A stretch of DNA of 64,000 bases from Bradyrhizobium sp. in8p8 (GCF_000426845.1 NZ_AUGD01000019.1:30550-94549); one strand, 5' to 3'. Counted from the first letter of the stretch, positions 41,345 to 50,794 are shown. Numbers and translations: made by a program. The notes: generated by a model from the letters alone, not told the origin.

Positions 41345-42073
41345 TCAGCTCGCCTTGGCGAGCTCGTCGTCCTCGGGCGAGTTGAAATAGACGCCGGATA
41401 TGGTGTCGACCCAGCACAGATGATCGTGCACCTTCTTCACGCCCTCGACGTTCTCCGCGGCGACGATCGCGGCCTGCCGTGCAGCCTCTTCGGTGATGAC
41501 GCCGCTGAGGTGAACGATGCCGTCGCGCACGATGACGTTCAGCCCGAACGGGCACCAGTCGCTCTTCTCGATGGTGTCGATGATGCGGCTGCGGATGTGA
41601 TCATCGTCCGCGGTCGGATCGGGCACCTCGCGGGCGAGCCCCGCCACTGCCTGCAGCAGATTGGCTCGGGATACGATCCCGACGACTTTGTCGCCGCGCA
41701 CGACCGGCAGCCGCTTGATGTTGTTCCGCTCCATGAGCTCGACGATCTCTGCGAGCGCGGTATCCTCCGTGATGGTTACCGGCGAGTCGGTCATCACTTC
41801 CGAGACTTTGCGGCCATGCTCGTGAACGAACTCGCTGGCGGACTTGCCCGGACCAAGGATGAACCGCAGCCACCGCCCGCGCTTGCGCCCGGTGCCGATT
41901 TCGCTGCGGCGGATGAAGTCTCCTTCCGAGACCACACCGACCAGCTTGCCCGTCTCATCGACCACCGTGAGACCGCTGACATGCCGCTGCAGCATGATGT
42001 TTGCCGCTTCGACGATGCTGGTGTCGGGGGTTACCGAGATGACCGACCGGGTCATGATCTGGTGGGCGCGCAT
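41345..42073 (-). CDS. CBS-pair and BON domain protein
   Basis: A 242-residue protein with two CBS motifs (HQIMTRSVISVTPDTSIVEA at the start; VSEVMTDSPVTITEDTALAE around residue 90) and a C-terminal BON domain (about 155-225; GLNVIVRDGIVHLSGVITEE). CBS pairs sense adenosyl nucleotides or redox state, while BON domains bind membranes or phospholipid. ATG 42073 has GGAG at good spacing and is preferred over the TTG at 42079. It is divergent from the PHA synthase with two FNR-type boxes between; the box at 42138 fits its own promoter (TAGTTT -10 at 42116-42111). Confidence 0.85.
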   Translation of the reverse strand: MRAHQIMTRSVISVTPDTSIVEAANIMLQRHVSGLTVVDETGKLVGVVSEGDFIRRSEIGTGRKRGRWLRFILGPGKSASEFVHEHGRKVSEVMTDSPVTITEDTALAEIVELMERNNIKRLPVVRGDKVVGIVSRANLLQAVAGLAREVPDPTADDDHIRSRIIDTIEKSDWCPFGLNVIVRDGIVHLSGVITEEAARQAAIVAAENVEGVKKVHDHLCWVDTISGVYFNSPEDDELAKAS

Positions 42074-42137
42074 GGACAACTCCGCTTGGCTTGTTGAATT
42101 CGATGCGCGAAAACTAGCTCGGGTATCAAGGTGCGGT

Positions 42138-42151
42138 TTGACTCAGGTCAA
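42138..42151. promoter_or_regulatory. FNR/FixK-type box (CBS-BON side)
   Basis: TTGACTCAGGTCAA. Its centre is about 41 bp upstream of the predicted start for the minus-strand CBS-BON gene, the class II activator position. Confidence 0.65.
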
Positions 42152-42203
42152 GTGACGACACGTTCGATGCCAATTCGGCAGCTGTGACGATCCGCACCCG
42201 GAT

Positions 42204-42217
42204 TTGATGCAGCTCAA
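42204..42217. promoter_or_regulatory. FNR/FixK-type box (PHA synthase side)
   Basis: TTGATGCAGCTCAA, 67 bp upstream of the PHA synthase ATG; a TATCCT hexamer at 42239-42244 lies at the spacing expected for class II activation. Confidence 0.6.
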
Positions 42218-42283
42218 GACGTATTCGAGGTCGCGCCTTATCCTGCTGCCGACGTCGAACCGAAGCCCGCAGGAACTAGAGCT

Positions 42284-44137
42284 ATGAGCGTCGTCCAGAT
42301 ATTTCCACGGGCCGAAGAGCAAGTCACGCAGGTTGCTCCCGCCCATCCCCTTGCTCGTTCTGAAGCCTCGACGGTGAGCCTCGAACGGCACGAGCGTATG
42401 CCAGTCTCCGCCGATCCTCCGCCTGGATCTGAGCCGTATCCTTTTGACCGTGCCTTTCACGCGATGCTGGCGCGGTTCACGGGCGGGATTTCACCGCTGG
42501 CTTTGTCGCTCGCCTGGCTCGATTGGAGTTCGCATCTCGCCGCGGCGCCCCAGCGCCAGATGGAAACTTATCGTAACATCGTTCGCGACACCGGCCGGCT
42601 CGTGGATGCTGCTGCACACGCGATGTCGCCCGAGCAAAAGCCGTGGGCTGTGATCGCGCCGCAGCAGCGGGATCGCCGCTTCAGCGGACCGCAATGGGAG
42701 ACCCCGTCGTTCAATCTGCTGGCGCAGGCGTTTCTGCTCGCAGAGCGCTGGTGGCGCGATGCCGCGACGGGCGTGCGCGGCGTGTCGCACGCAAACGAGG
42801 CCATCGTCGAGTTCTCGATGCGCCAGATGCTTGACATGCTAGCGCCGTCGAATTTCGCGGCGACCAATCCGAAAGTGCTGGAGAAGGCATTCCAGAGTGG
42901 CGGGGAGAATTTCGTCTTTGGCTGGCAGAATTGGTGCAGCGACCTGTTGCGCCTGCTCTCCGGCTCGAAGTTGACCGACGACGGAAAGTTTGTCATCGGC
43001 AAGACGGTGGCGGTTTCGCCTGGCAAGGTCGTCTACCGCAACGAGTTGATTGAGCTGATTCAGTACCAGCCAACCACCGCGCAGGTGCGACCCGAACCCA
43101 TCCTGATCGTGCCGGCCTGGATCATGAAGTACTACATTCTCGACCTGTCGCCACAGAACTCGCTGGTCAAATATCTGACAGGCCAAGGATTCACCGTGTT
43201 CGCGATCTCTTGGCGCAACCCGGATGCCAGGGATCGGGACCTCGCCTTCGACGATTATCGCAAGCTGGGCGTCATGGCCGCGCTGGACGTGATCGGCCTG
43301 ATCATGCCGGGTCGGAAGACTCATGCGCTGGGCTATTGCCTGGGAGGTACATTGCTGTCGATCGCCGCCGCCGCGATGGAGCGTGACGCCGACAACCGCC
43401 TCGGCACCATCACTCTCCTTGCCGCCCAGACCGACTTCACCGAGGCCGGCGAGCTGACGCTCTTCATCAGCGAGAGCCAGGTAGCCTTTCTCGAGGACAT
43501 GATGTGGCAGCGCGGCTATCTCGATACGACGCAGATGGCCGGCGCCTTCCAGCTGCTGCGCTCCAACGAACTGATCTGGTCGCGGCTGTCACATGATTAT
43601 CTGATGGGCGAGAGCGCGCCGCCGAGCGATCTGATGGCCTGGAACGCCGACGCCACGCGGCTGCCTTATCGCATGCACTCCGAGTATTTGCGCAAGCTGT
43701 TTCTCGACAATGATCTGGCGGGCGGGCGCTATCTCGTCGAAGGCAGGAGTATTTCGCTCTCCGACATTCACGCACCGATGTTCGTGGTCGGCACGGTTGC
43801 CGATCATGTGGCGCCATGGCGATCTGTCTACAAGATCCACTATCAGGTCGATGCAGACGTGACGTTCCTGTTGACCAGCGGCGGCCACAACGCCGGTATC
43901 GTCGCGCCTCCGGAGGACCCCGACCACTTCTATCAGGTGCTGACCAAGGCTGCCGACGCGCCCTATGTCGGTGCGGATGAGTGGCTCAAGCTGGCGCCGC
44001 GAGTTGAAGGGTCATGGTGGCCGGAATGGACCAGATGGCTGGCGGCACGCTCAGGCCCGCCCTGCGACCCGCCGCCGATCGGGCTTGGTGACGCGCCCGA
44101 CCTGCCGGATGCTCCGGGAGATTACGTCCACACCTAA
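42284..44137 (+). CDS. phaC: Poly(3-hydroxyalkanoate) synthase, PhaC class I type
   Basis: A 617-residue PHA polymerase. The lipase-like box with catalytic C352 is GYCLGGTLLS, the acid is D507 (GTVADHVAPW) and the histidine is H535 (SGGHNAGIV). The N-terminal PhaC domain includes NPKVLEKAFQSGGENFVFGW. It polymerises 3-hydroxyacyl-CoA into storage granules. No phaA, phaB, phaR or phasin gene is adjacent, so this is an extra synthase copy outside a biosynthetic operon. An FNR-type box upstream suggests low-oxygen expression. It overlaps the convergent CHAD gene by CTAA. Confidence 0.9.
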   Translation: MSVVQIFPRAEEQVTQVAPAHPLARSEASTVSLERHERMPVSADPPPGSEPYPFDRAFHAMLARFTGGISPLALSLAWLDWSSHLAAAPQRQMETYRNIVRDTGRLVDAAAHAMSPEQKPWAVIAPQQRDRRFSGPQWETPSFNLLAQAFLLAERWWRDAATGVRGVSHANEAIVEFSMRQMLDMLAPSNFAATNPKVLEKAFQSGGENFVFGWQNWCSDLLRLLSGSKLTDDGKFVIGKTVAVSPGKVVYRNELIELIQYQPTTAQVRPEPILIVPAWIMKYYILDLSPQNSLVKYLTGQGFTVFAISWRNPDARDRDLAFDDYRKLGVMAALDVIGLIMPGRKTHALGYCLGGTLLSIAAAAMERDADNRLGTITLLAAQTDFTEAGELTLFISESQVAFLEDMMWQRGYLDTTQMAGAFQLLRSNELIWSRLSHDYLMGESAPPSDLMAWNADATRLPYRMHSEYLRKLFLDNDLAGGRYLVEGRSISLSDIHAPMFVVGTVADHVAPWRSVYKIHYQVDADVTFLLTSGGHNAGIVAPPEDPDHFYQVLTKAADAPYVGADEWLKLAPRVEGSWWPEWTRWLAARSGPPCDPPPIGLGDAPDLPDAPGDYVHT

Positions 44138-45120
44138 ACCTCCGGCTCCGAGCTTGGCGCGAGATCCGAGGAGCGGAAGGGCGTGGCCTCGTCGAGTTTC
44201 CGGTAGGCGACAGACGCCGCCCGCAACAGCTTCTTTTCCCGCTTGCGGTTGTGGAAGCGCTGGCCTGCATTGGGGCCGGCGCCATGCAACGATGCTGCCA
44301 GAGCTTGTCCGCGTGCATCGTCGTTCAGCTGCCCCAGCGACCGCTGCGCCTTGCGCAATTGCTTGAGAATGGACTTCTGCTTCGTCGCTGCCCCATCGGC
44401 GAACAGATCCGCAAGCGACTCGATCGAATAGGTCATCCGCTTGTTGAGGAGCCGCAGCTTGTGACGTTTCCCGACATCGATCCTCTTCAGCTTCCGGGCC
44501 TTCTTGAGCAGCGTCGTTTCCCACTCCGCCAGCCGCTCTGTCGCGTGGTCGGCGAGCGTGCGGCGGCGCAATCGAATGGCTTCCTTGCTTCGGCGGGTCG
44601 CCCAGGGCCCGCTATCGATCCAGGTCGAGACCTGCTCGACCAGACGGCGGTACCGCGCGGATTGCAGCGCGCGCGCCAGCAGCCGGTGGCTCTCGGCCCG
44701 TTTTTCGTTCCAGTGCTGAAGCTCGGCGACCACCGCGAGTTCGTCGCCACTCTCAGCGACGATCCGCTCGATTGCGACGTCGAGGTCCCGCACCATGCCG
44801 AGCTGACCGTTCAGCCATTTCAGTTCGGCCCAGACATTCGGCCGCTGGGTATCGTCAACCATCGGCGAGAAGAAGCGGATGGCAGTCCGCAGATGGGTCA
44901 GTGCGATGCGGATCTGGTGCAGCGCGTCAGGATCGCCGCGGCAGGTGCCGTCGTGCTGGGCGAGCACGGCGTCGAGGTGACGACGGGCGATGATCCGGAA
45001 GGCGGTGTCGCAGGCCATGCCGGGGCTGAGGCGAGCGGGCAGGGCCTTGCGCCGCGCCGACGGCTTGCCCTGCGTGGTCGCCGCCGCCTTTGTGGTGGGT
45101 CGCGACATCCTTGCCCGCAT
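44134..45120 (-). CDS. CHAD-domain protein
   Basis: A 328-residue CHAD protein, an all-helical domain rich in conserved His, Arg and Lys that binds polyphosphate (HQIRIALTHLRTAIRFFSPM; NKRMTYSIESLADLFADGAA; GRAHKLRLLNKR-like KRHKLRLLNKR). Members localise to polyphosphate or PHA granules in other bacteria. ATG 45120 gives a start 3 bp after the stop of the upstream kinase gene; a TTG at 45123 is also in frame. Placement tail-to-tail with the PHA synthase and in an operon with a kinase suggests a granule-associated or energy-storage role. Confidence 0.85.
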   Translation of the reverse strand: MRARMSRPTTKAAATTQGKPSARRKALPARLSPGMACDTAFRIIARRHLDAVLAQHDGTCRGDPDALHQIRIALTHLRTAIRFFSPMVDDTQRPNVWAELKWLNGQLGMVRDLDVAIERIVAESGDELAVVAELQHWNEKRAESHRLLARALQSARYRRLVEQVSTWIDSGPWATRRSKEAIRLRRRTLADHATERLAEWETTLLKKARKLKRIDVGKRHKLRLLNKRMTYSIESLADLFADGAATKQKSILKQLRKAQRSLGQLNDDARGQALAASLHGAGPNAGQRFHNRKREKKLLRAASVAYRKLDEATPFRSSDLAPSSEPEV

Positions 45121-45123
45121 CAA

Positions 45124-46680
45124 TCAGATTGCCTCGTTGCTCACAGCGATCGCGTGGCGGCAGTTTTGGAGCGTTTGTTCTTGCGTTCCCGATGCATCTA
45201 TCGTCGCCCAGCCGAGATGGCCGATATTATAGTGCTCTTGCAGCGCGGCAACCTCTTGGGTGGCGTCCGATGCGTCTCCTCGTCGGCTGCCGATGCGTGC
45301 CTGCCGGGTCGCGAGGTCTGCGACCAGGAATAGACCGTTCAGCGGCACGTTGCACTCGCGTGCCAGCGCGGCGATCGCGTCACGTTCGTCCTCGCGGGCG
45401 AATACGCCGTCGATGATCGCCGAATGGCCCTGGGTCAGCACCTGCCGGGCGCGTCGAGCCAGCGTGTCGTAGACGCGGGTCGTGATCTCCGCCGTATAGG
45501 CAGATGATGGCAGGCGGTGGGTGTCCTCGACCCCGAACATCTGCTTGCGCACGAGATCGCTGCGCAGCACCACGGCGCCCGGCTCCGGCGGGATGACCGG
45601 CGCGAGCGCGTGCGCCAAAACCGTCTTTCCGGTGCCGGATAGTCCTCCAACCGCGATCAGGCGCGGACCGGGAGGACGGATCAGCTTCCCGGCGAGATCT
45701 AGGTATTTTTGCGCCTCGTCGAGAATGCCGCGACGGTCGGAATGCGGCCGGTTGAGCCGAGCCAGCGTAACCTGGGCGCGGATCGCCGCCCGGACGGACA
45801 TGAACAGCGGCAGGGCCGAAAGCGCTTCGAGATTGTCGGCCGGCGTCGTGGCGAGATAGCGATTCAGGACGATGTTGGCCGCGCCGGGTTGGGCGTGCTG
45901 CAACAGGTCCATCAGCGTGAACGCAAGGTCGTAGAGCACGTCTACGGTCGCGATCTGCGCATCGAACTCGATGGCGTCGAAAAGCACGGGCCGATCATCG
46001 ATCAGAACGATGTTTGCGAGATGCAGATCGCCGTGACAACGGCGCACGAAGCCGCGGCGGCCGCGTTCGGCGAGCAGGGGGCGAATACGCAGAAATGCCT
46101 CATGCGAGGTCTCGCCGAGCTCTTGGATCTCTTCGGTGTTGAAATGGCCTCCGGCCCGCAGACCGTCGCTGTTGCCGTCGATCAGCGCAGGGATGGCGGA
46201 GAGCCATGCTTGTCCGTCCGCGGGTGTCGCCGCCGAATGCGAAGCCACGATTGCGTCGGCGGCAGCCGAGGCGAGTTTCGCGTCCAGCGGCCCGGCCTTT
46301 GCCAGATGATCCAGCGTCCTGCTTTCGTCGAAACGCGACATGTCGACCGCATACTCGATCGGCCGGCCTGGACCGCCGACCTGCAAAGACCCATCCGGGT
46401 CTTCCGTGATCGCAACGACGCCCTGATAGATCTGCGGCGCCAGCGGCCGGTTGATCCTGATCTCCTCCTCGCAGGCCGCCTTGCGCTTCTCGAGTGTCGA
46501 ATAGTCGAGAAACGGAAACCGAACGGCACGCTTGATCTTCAGCGCGCGCTTTCCATCCAGGAACACGGAAGCTCCATGCGTGTCGATCCGCGTCACGCCG
46601 GGATGGTCGGTCAGCATCTGGAAGATGCGCTCCTGGGCCGCCGTTTCATCCTTCATCGACACGGACATCCGGAGCACCAT
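45124..46680 (-). CDS. APH-type kinase fused to a P-loop ATPase
   Basis: A 518-residue two-domain protein. Residues about 35-330 are an aminoglycoside-phosphotransferase-like domain with the catalytic loop RRCHGDLHLANIVL and metal motif LFDAIEFD. Residues about 340-505 are a zeta-toxin/gluconokinase-like P-loop domain (VGGLSGTGKTVLAHALAP). The natural substrate is unknown; despite the family name, antibiotic resistance is not implied. ATG 46680 overlaps the zinc dehydrogenase stop (ATGA), and CHAD follows directly, so dehydrogenase, kinase and CHAD form one operon. Confidence 0.85.
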   Translation of the reverse strand: MVLRMSVSMKDETAAQERIFQMLTDHPGVTRIDTHGASVFLDGKRALKIKRAVRFPFLDYSTLEKRKAACEEEIRINRPLAPQIYQGVVAITEDPDGSLQVGGPGRPIEYAVDMSRFDESRTLDHLAKAGPLDAKLASAAADAIVASHSAATPADGQAWLSAIPALIDGNSDGLRAGGHFNTEEIQELGETSHEAFLRIRPLLAERGRRGFVRRCHGDLHLANIVLIDDRPVLFDAIEFDAQIATVDVLYDLAFTLMDLLQHAQPGAANIVLNRYLATTPADNLEALSALPLFMSVRAAIRAQVTLARLNRPHSDRRGILDEAQKYLDLAGKLIRPPGPRLIAVGGLSGTGKTVLAHALAPVIPPEPGAVVLRSDLVRKQMFGVEDTHRLPSSAYTAEITTRVYDTLARRARQVLTQGHSAIIDGVFAREDERDAIAALARECNVPLNGLFLVADLATRQARIGSRRGDASDATQEVAALQEHYNIGHLGWATIDASGTQEQTLQNCRHAIAVSNEAI

Positions 46681-47663
46681 CAGGGCGTCAGCACGGCGGC
46701 GCCGAGAATCTGGCCGTTCCGCAGCATGCTCAGAACCTCGTTGGCCTGGTCTAGCGGAAATGCCGTCGTCTCGGTGCGTACGCCCGCTTGCGGAGCGACC
46801 TTCAGAAAATCGAGGCCGTCCTGCCGGGTCAGATTGGCGACGGAGACGAGCTGCCGCTCTTGCCAGAGCAAGTCATACGGAAAGCTTGGAATATCGGTCA
46901 TATGAATGCCGGCGCATACGACGCGACCGCCCTTGCGGACGGCACGCAAGGCGGCGGGTACAAGCTCGCCGGCTGGTGCGTAGATGATCGCCGCGTCGAG
47001 CGGCTCGTCGGGCATCTCGTCAGATGCCCCCGCCCAGACCGCGCCGAGACGACGTGCAAGGTCTTGTGCGGCGACGTCGCCGCGCCGGGTGAAGGCATGG
47101 ACGGCTCGTCCTTGCCAAACCGCGACTTGCGCAATGATGTGGCCGGCCGCGCCAAAGCCATAGATGCCGAGCCGCTCGGCAGGGCCGGCCAGGACCAGCG
47201 AGCGCCAGCCGATCAGCCCTGCGCAGAGCAGAGGCGCAATCTCCACGTCGCCGGCGGTTTCGCCGAGCGGAAATGCGTAGCGTGCGTCGGCGATGGTATG
47301 CGTCGCGTAGCCGCCGTCGCGCGTGTAGCCGGTGAACAACGGTGCGTCACACAGGTTTTCCATGCCGTGCCGGCAGAAGCGACACTTTCCGCAGGTGAAG
47401 CCGAGCCATGGAATGCCGACCCGATCGCCCAGCGCATGTGTGGAAACATTCGGGCCTACTTGGTCGACCCGGCCGACGATTTCGTGGCCGGGCACGATCG
47501 GATAGCGGATGTCGGGCAGCTCGGCATCGACGAGATGAAGATCGGTGCGGCACACGCCGCAGGCGCTGATCTTCACGCGGACTTGACCCTCACCGGGCAG
47601 CGGGTCGGGCCGCTCCTCCATCTGGAGCCGCGCTCGTGGGGCGGGCAACACCATGGCGTGCAT
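46680..47663 (-). CDS. Zinc-dependent alcohol dehydrogenase (AdhA-like)
   Basis: A 327-residue MDR-family dehydrogenase. Catalytic zinc ligands lie in ACGVCRTDLHL and PGHEIVG, the structural zinc cluster is CGKCRFCRHGMENLC, and the cofactor motif is YGFGAAGH. It is probably a propanol-preferring NAD(P)-dependent alcohol dehydrogenase. Its promoter carries an FNR-type box (47726-47739) centred 41 bp before a predicted start with a TATGAA -10 (47704-47699), so it is likely induced at low oxygen, where alcohol/aldehyde interconversion helps redox balance. Confidence 0.88.
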   Translation of the reverse strand: MHAMVLPAPRARLQMEERPDPLPGEGQVRVKISACGVCRTDLHLVDAELPDIRYPIVPGHEIVGRVDQVGPNVSTHALGDRVGIPWLGFTCGKCRFCRHGMENLCDAPLFTGYTRDGGYATHTIADARYAFPLGETAGDVEIAPLLCAGLIGWRSLVLAGPAERLGIYGFGAAGHIIAQVAVWQGRAVHAFTRRGDVAAQDLARRLGAVWAGASDEMPDEPLDAAIIYAPAGELVPAALRAVRKGGRVVCAGIHMTDIPSFPYDLLWQERQLVSVANLTRQDGLDFLKVAPQAGVRTETTAFPLDQANEVLSMLRNGQILGAAVLTP

Positions 47664-47725
47664 GAGTCTCTCCGGGGCGAACCGCTCCGATTGAATTATT
47701 CATAGAATGACCGAGTGACCAGTCC

Positions 47726-47739
47726 TTGACGTCAGTCAA
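47726..47739. promoter_or_regulatory. FNR/FixK-type box (alcohol dehydrogenase side)
   Basis: TTGACGTCAGTCAA in the 333-bp divergent region 47664-47996. Its centre is about 41.5 bp from the predicted minus-strand start near 47691. Confidence 0.65.
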
Positions 47740-47775
47740 CGCCCGTCCCGGGTGACCAGAACCGAGTTCCATGGC

Positions 47776-47789
47776 TTGACGAGGATCAA
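47776..47789. promoter_or_regulatory. FNR/FixK-type box (acyl-CoA synthetase side)
   Basis: TTGACGAGGATCAA with a TATTTT hexamer at 47812-47817 exactly where a class II -10 should lie. It implies a leader of about 170 nt before the ATG at 47997; the leader holds nothing else I recognise. Confidence 0.65.
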
Positions 47790-47996
47790 GTATCTCGATG
47801 AAGCGCTGGCCTATTTTTGAAGTCGAGGAGCTTTCCAATTCCCGCCGGGCTCGTCTTCGAATTTCCATGGCGTCGACAATGTGACAAAGGCCGTCATTGG
47901 CCAGCCACCGTGCTGGATTATGATCTCGCACCAGGCTCCTTGTTTCGGCCGCATCGCAATCATCGGAACCGCCGCTGACCCGGCGCATTTGCTTTC

Positions 47997-50690
47997 ATGT
48001 CAGTCTATCGCCTGAAAAACCTGCTATCGCCGCGCTCGGTCGCGCTCGTCGGGGCGAGCGCCCGTCCAGCCTCGGTGGGACGTGCCGTCCTGGAGAATAT
48101 TCATAAGGCCGAATTCAAGGGACAGTTTGGCCTCGTCAATCCGCGCCATGCCGAGATCGGCGGCATCGCGGCGGTGAAGAGCCTTGACCGCCTGGATTTC
48201 GTGCCCGAACTCGTGGTCATCACCGCCCCGGCGGGAGAGATTCCGGGTATTGTCGAACAAGCCGGGCGTCGCGGGTCTGCGGGCGCGCTGATCGTGTCGG
48301 CCGGGCTCGGTCAGGGACCGGGATCGCTGCACGAGGCTGCGAGCGCTGCTGCCCGCAAACACGGCATGCGGCTGATCGGGCCGAACTGCCTCGGCATCAT
48401 GATGCCCGGCGTCAGCCTGAATGCCAGTTTTGCCGCACATATGCCGGGGGCAGGCAACCTCGCACTGGTCTCGCAATCGGGCGCAATTGCCGCCGGCATG
48501 GTCGATTGGGCCGCGCAGCGCGGCGTCGGCTTCTCCGGCATCGTCTCGATCGGCGACCAGATCGACGTCGATATCGCCGATATGCTTGACTATTTCGCAA
48601 TGGATCACAAGACTCGCGCGATCCTGCTCTACATCGAGGCTATCAAAGACGCGCGGAAGTTCATGTCGGCTGCGCGCGCCGCCGCGCGCGTGAAACCCGT
48701 CGTCGTGGTGAAATCCGGCCGCATGGCGCAGGGCGCGAAGGCGGCTGCCACGCATACCGGCGCGCTCGCCGGTGCCGACGCCGTCTACGACGCGGCTTTC
48801 CGCCGCGCGGGTGTCCTGCGAGTTTCCGATCTGCGTGAGCTGTTCGATTGTGCCGAGACGCTTGGGCGCGTCGAGTCCCCGACGGGCAAGCGTCTTGCCA
48901 TCCTGACCAATGGCGGCGGCATCGGCGTCCTCGCGATCGATCGATTGGTCGAACTCGATGGAATTCCGGCAACCATTTCGGCAGAGGCGCGCAGGAAGCT
49001 GGATGCGGCGCTGCCGCCGACCTGGTCCGGCGCAAATCCCGTCGACATCGTGGGCGATGCTGACGCCTCGCGCTACGCGGCAGCGCTGGAGGTACTGCTC
49101 GGCGATCCCGACAACGACGCCGTCCTCGTCCTCAACGTGCAAACGGCGATCGCCTCGGCCGCCGAGATCGCCACGACCGTGACGGAGCTCGTCGGCAAAT
49201 ATCGCCAGCAGCACCGCAGCTGGGCGAAGCCTGTATTGGCGGCCTGGGTTGGAGCCGATCAGCATATCATTCAGACGCTGTCAGACGCCGGGGTGCCGAA
49301 CTATCCGACCGAGGACGACGCCGTGCGCGGCTTCATGCATCTGGTCCGGCACCGCGAAGTGGTGGAGGAACTGAGCCAGGTTCCTCCTGCAATGCCCGAT
49401 ACGTTCGTTCCGGACGCCCAAGGCGCGCGGGAGATCGTCACCGCTGCGATTGCGGACGGTCGCGAATGGCTCGAGCCTGTCGAAATCAAGCACCTGCTCG
49501 AAGCCTACGATATCGCCATGGTGCCGACCTACGCGGCAACCGATGTCGAGCAGGCGGTGGCCTATGCGGAGGATATCTTCGCACAGGGCGGCACCGTCGT
49601 GCTGAAAATCATGTCGCGGGACATCATCCACAAATCCGATGTCGGCGGCGTCGTGCTCAACCTGACCACGCCCGAGGCCGTCCGAGGGGCCGCTACCGAC
49701 ATTCTCGCGCGGGCGAAGAAGCTGCGTCCCGAGGCCCGCATCGGCGGCGTCATCGTCCAGGCGATGGTCGTCAAGGCAAAAGCGCGGGAGCTGATCCTGG
49801 GTCTCGCCGACGATCCGACCTTCGGCACGGTGGTCGTTTTCGGCCGGGGCGGCACGGCGGTGGAGATCATCAACGATAAGGCTCTTGCACTGCCGCCGCT
49901 CGATCTGCAGCTGGCCCGCGACCTGATCGAACGCACGCGCGTGTCGCGGCTGCTCAAGGCCTATCGTGATGTGCCGGCGGTCAAGCCGGACGCAGTCGCC
50001 TTGGTACTGGTCAAGCTCGCGCAGATGGCTGCCGATATTCCCGAGATCCGCGAATTCGACATCAACCCGCTGCTGGCGGACGAGACGGGCGTGACCGCGG
50101 TCGATGCCCGCGTCGCGGTCGGGCCGCCGCAGCGGAAGTTTGTCGGCTCCGGTCCGGCCAATTTTGCCGTTCGCGCCTATCCCTCGCAGTGGGAGCGCCG
50201 CCTCAAGCTCAAGGACGACTGGCGAATCTTCGTGCGGCCCATGCGCCCCGAGGACGAGCCGACGATCCACGAGTTCCTGCGTCATGTGACGCCGCACGAT
50301 CTGCGCCTGCGTTTCTTCGCACCGATGAAGGAGTTTACCCACGAGTTCATCGCGCGCCTGACCCAGCTCGACTATGCGCGTGCGATGGCCTTCATCGCAT
50401 TCGACGAGGCCACCGGCGAAATGGTCGGTGCGGTCCGGCTCCATTCGGATTCGATCTACGAGAGTGGCGAGTACGCGATCCTGTTGCGGTCCGACCTCAA
50501 GGGCAGGGGGCTCGGCTGGGCGCTCATGCAGCTGATCATCGACTACGCGCGCTCGGAAAGCCTGAAAGCCATTTCGGGCGACGTGCTCCAGGAGAATACC
50601 GTCATGCTCGAGATGTGCCGGCAGCTCGGCTTCGAGGTCAAGCCGGATCCGGCAGAGCCCGACATTTGCGACGTCAAGCTGAAGCTCTGA
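47997..50690 (+). CDS. ADP-forming acyl-CoA synthetase fused to GNAT acetyltransferase (Pat/AcuA-like architecture)
   Basis: An 897-residue protein. Residues 1 to about 460 are the CoA-binding and ligase-CoA domains (RSVALVGASARPASVGRAVL; GPNCLGIMMPG; H253 in ATHTGALAGADAVYD, the position of the phosphohistidine in ADP-forming synthetases). About 480-700 is the ATP-grasp domain (HKSDVGGVVLNLTTPEAVRG). About 735-890 is a GNAT domain (GRGLGWALMQLIIDYARSES). This is the layout of protein lysine acetyltransferase Pat. The histidine kept here could allow real acyl-CoA synthesis as well as protein acylation. An FNR-type box precedes it. Confidence 0.87.
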   Translation: MSVYRLKNLLSPRSVALVGASARPASVGRAVLENIHKAEFKGQFGLVNPRHAEIGGIAAVKSLDRLDFVPELVVITAPAGEIPGIVEQAGRRGSAGALIVSAGLGQGPGSLHEAASAAARKHGMRLIGPNCLGIMMPGVSLNASFAAHMPGAGNLALVSQSGAIAAGMVDWAAQRGVGFSGIVSIGDQIDVDIADMLDYFAMDHKTRAILLYIEAIKDARKFMSAARAAARVKPVVVVKSGRMAQGAKAAATHTGALAGADAVYDAAFRRAGVLRVSDLRELFDCAETLGRVESPTGKRLAILTNGGGIGVLAIDRLVELDGIPATISAEARRKLDAALPPTWSGANPVDIVGDADASRYAAALEVLLGDPDNDAVLVLNVQTAIASAAEIATTVTELVGKYRQQHRSWAKPVLAAWVGADQHIIQTLSDAGVPNYPTEDDAVRGFMHLVRHREVVEELSQVPPAMPDTFVPDAQGAREIVTAAIADGREWLEPVEIKHLLEAYDIAMVPTYAATDVEQAVAYAEDIFAQGGTVVLKIMSRDIIHKSDVGGVVLNLTTPEAVRGAATDILARAKKLRPEARIGGVIVQAMVVKAKARELILGLADDPTFGTVVVFGRGGTAVEIINDKALALPPLDLQLARDLIERTRVSRLLKAYRDVPAVKPDAVALVLVKLAQMAADIPEIREFDINPLLADETGVTAVDARVAVGPPQRKFVGSGPANFAVRAYPSQWERRLKLKDDWRIFVRPMRPEDEPTIHEFLRHVTPHDLRLRFFAPMKEFTHEFIARLTQLDYARAMAFIAFDEATGEMVGAVRLHSDSIYESGEYAILLRSDLKGRGLGWALMQLIIDYARSESLKAISGDVLQENTVMLEMCRQLGFEVKPDPAEPDICDVKLKL

Positions 50691-50794
50691 GCGCGCGCTG
50701 GACCGTGTCGGGGTCCCAAGGCCTGCGTCAGGTAAGTGTGCGACGACGATTCATCCGATCTCATCGCGCTTCTGGAGCGCGGTGACTTCGGATA

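Noticed and set aside
45124..46680. Aminoglycoside resistance gene
   Set aside because: The APH-like fold is fused to a P-loop domain and lies in a housekeeping-like operon; such fusions are not known resistance determinants.
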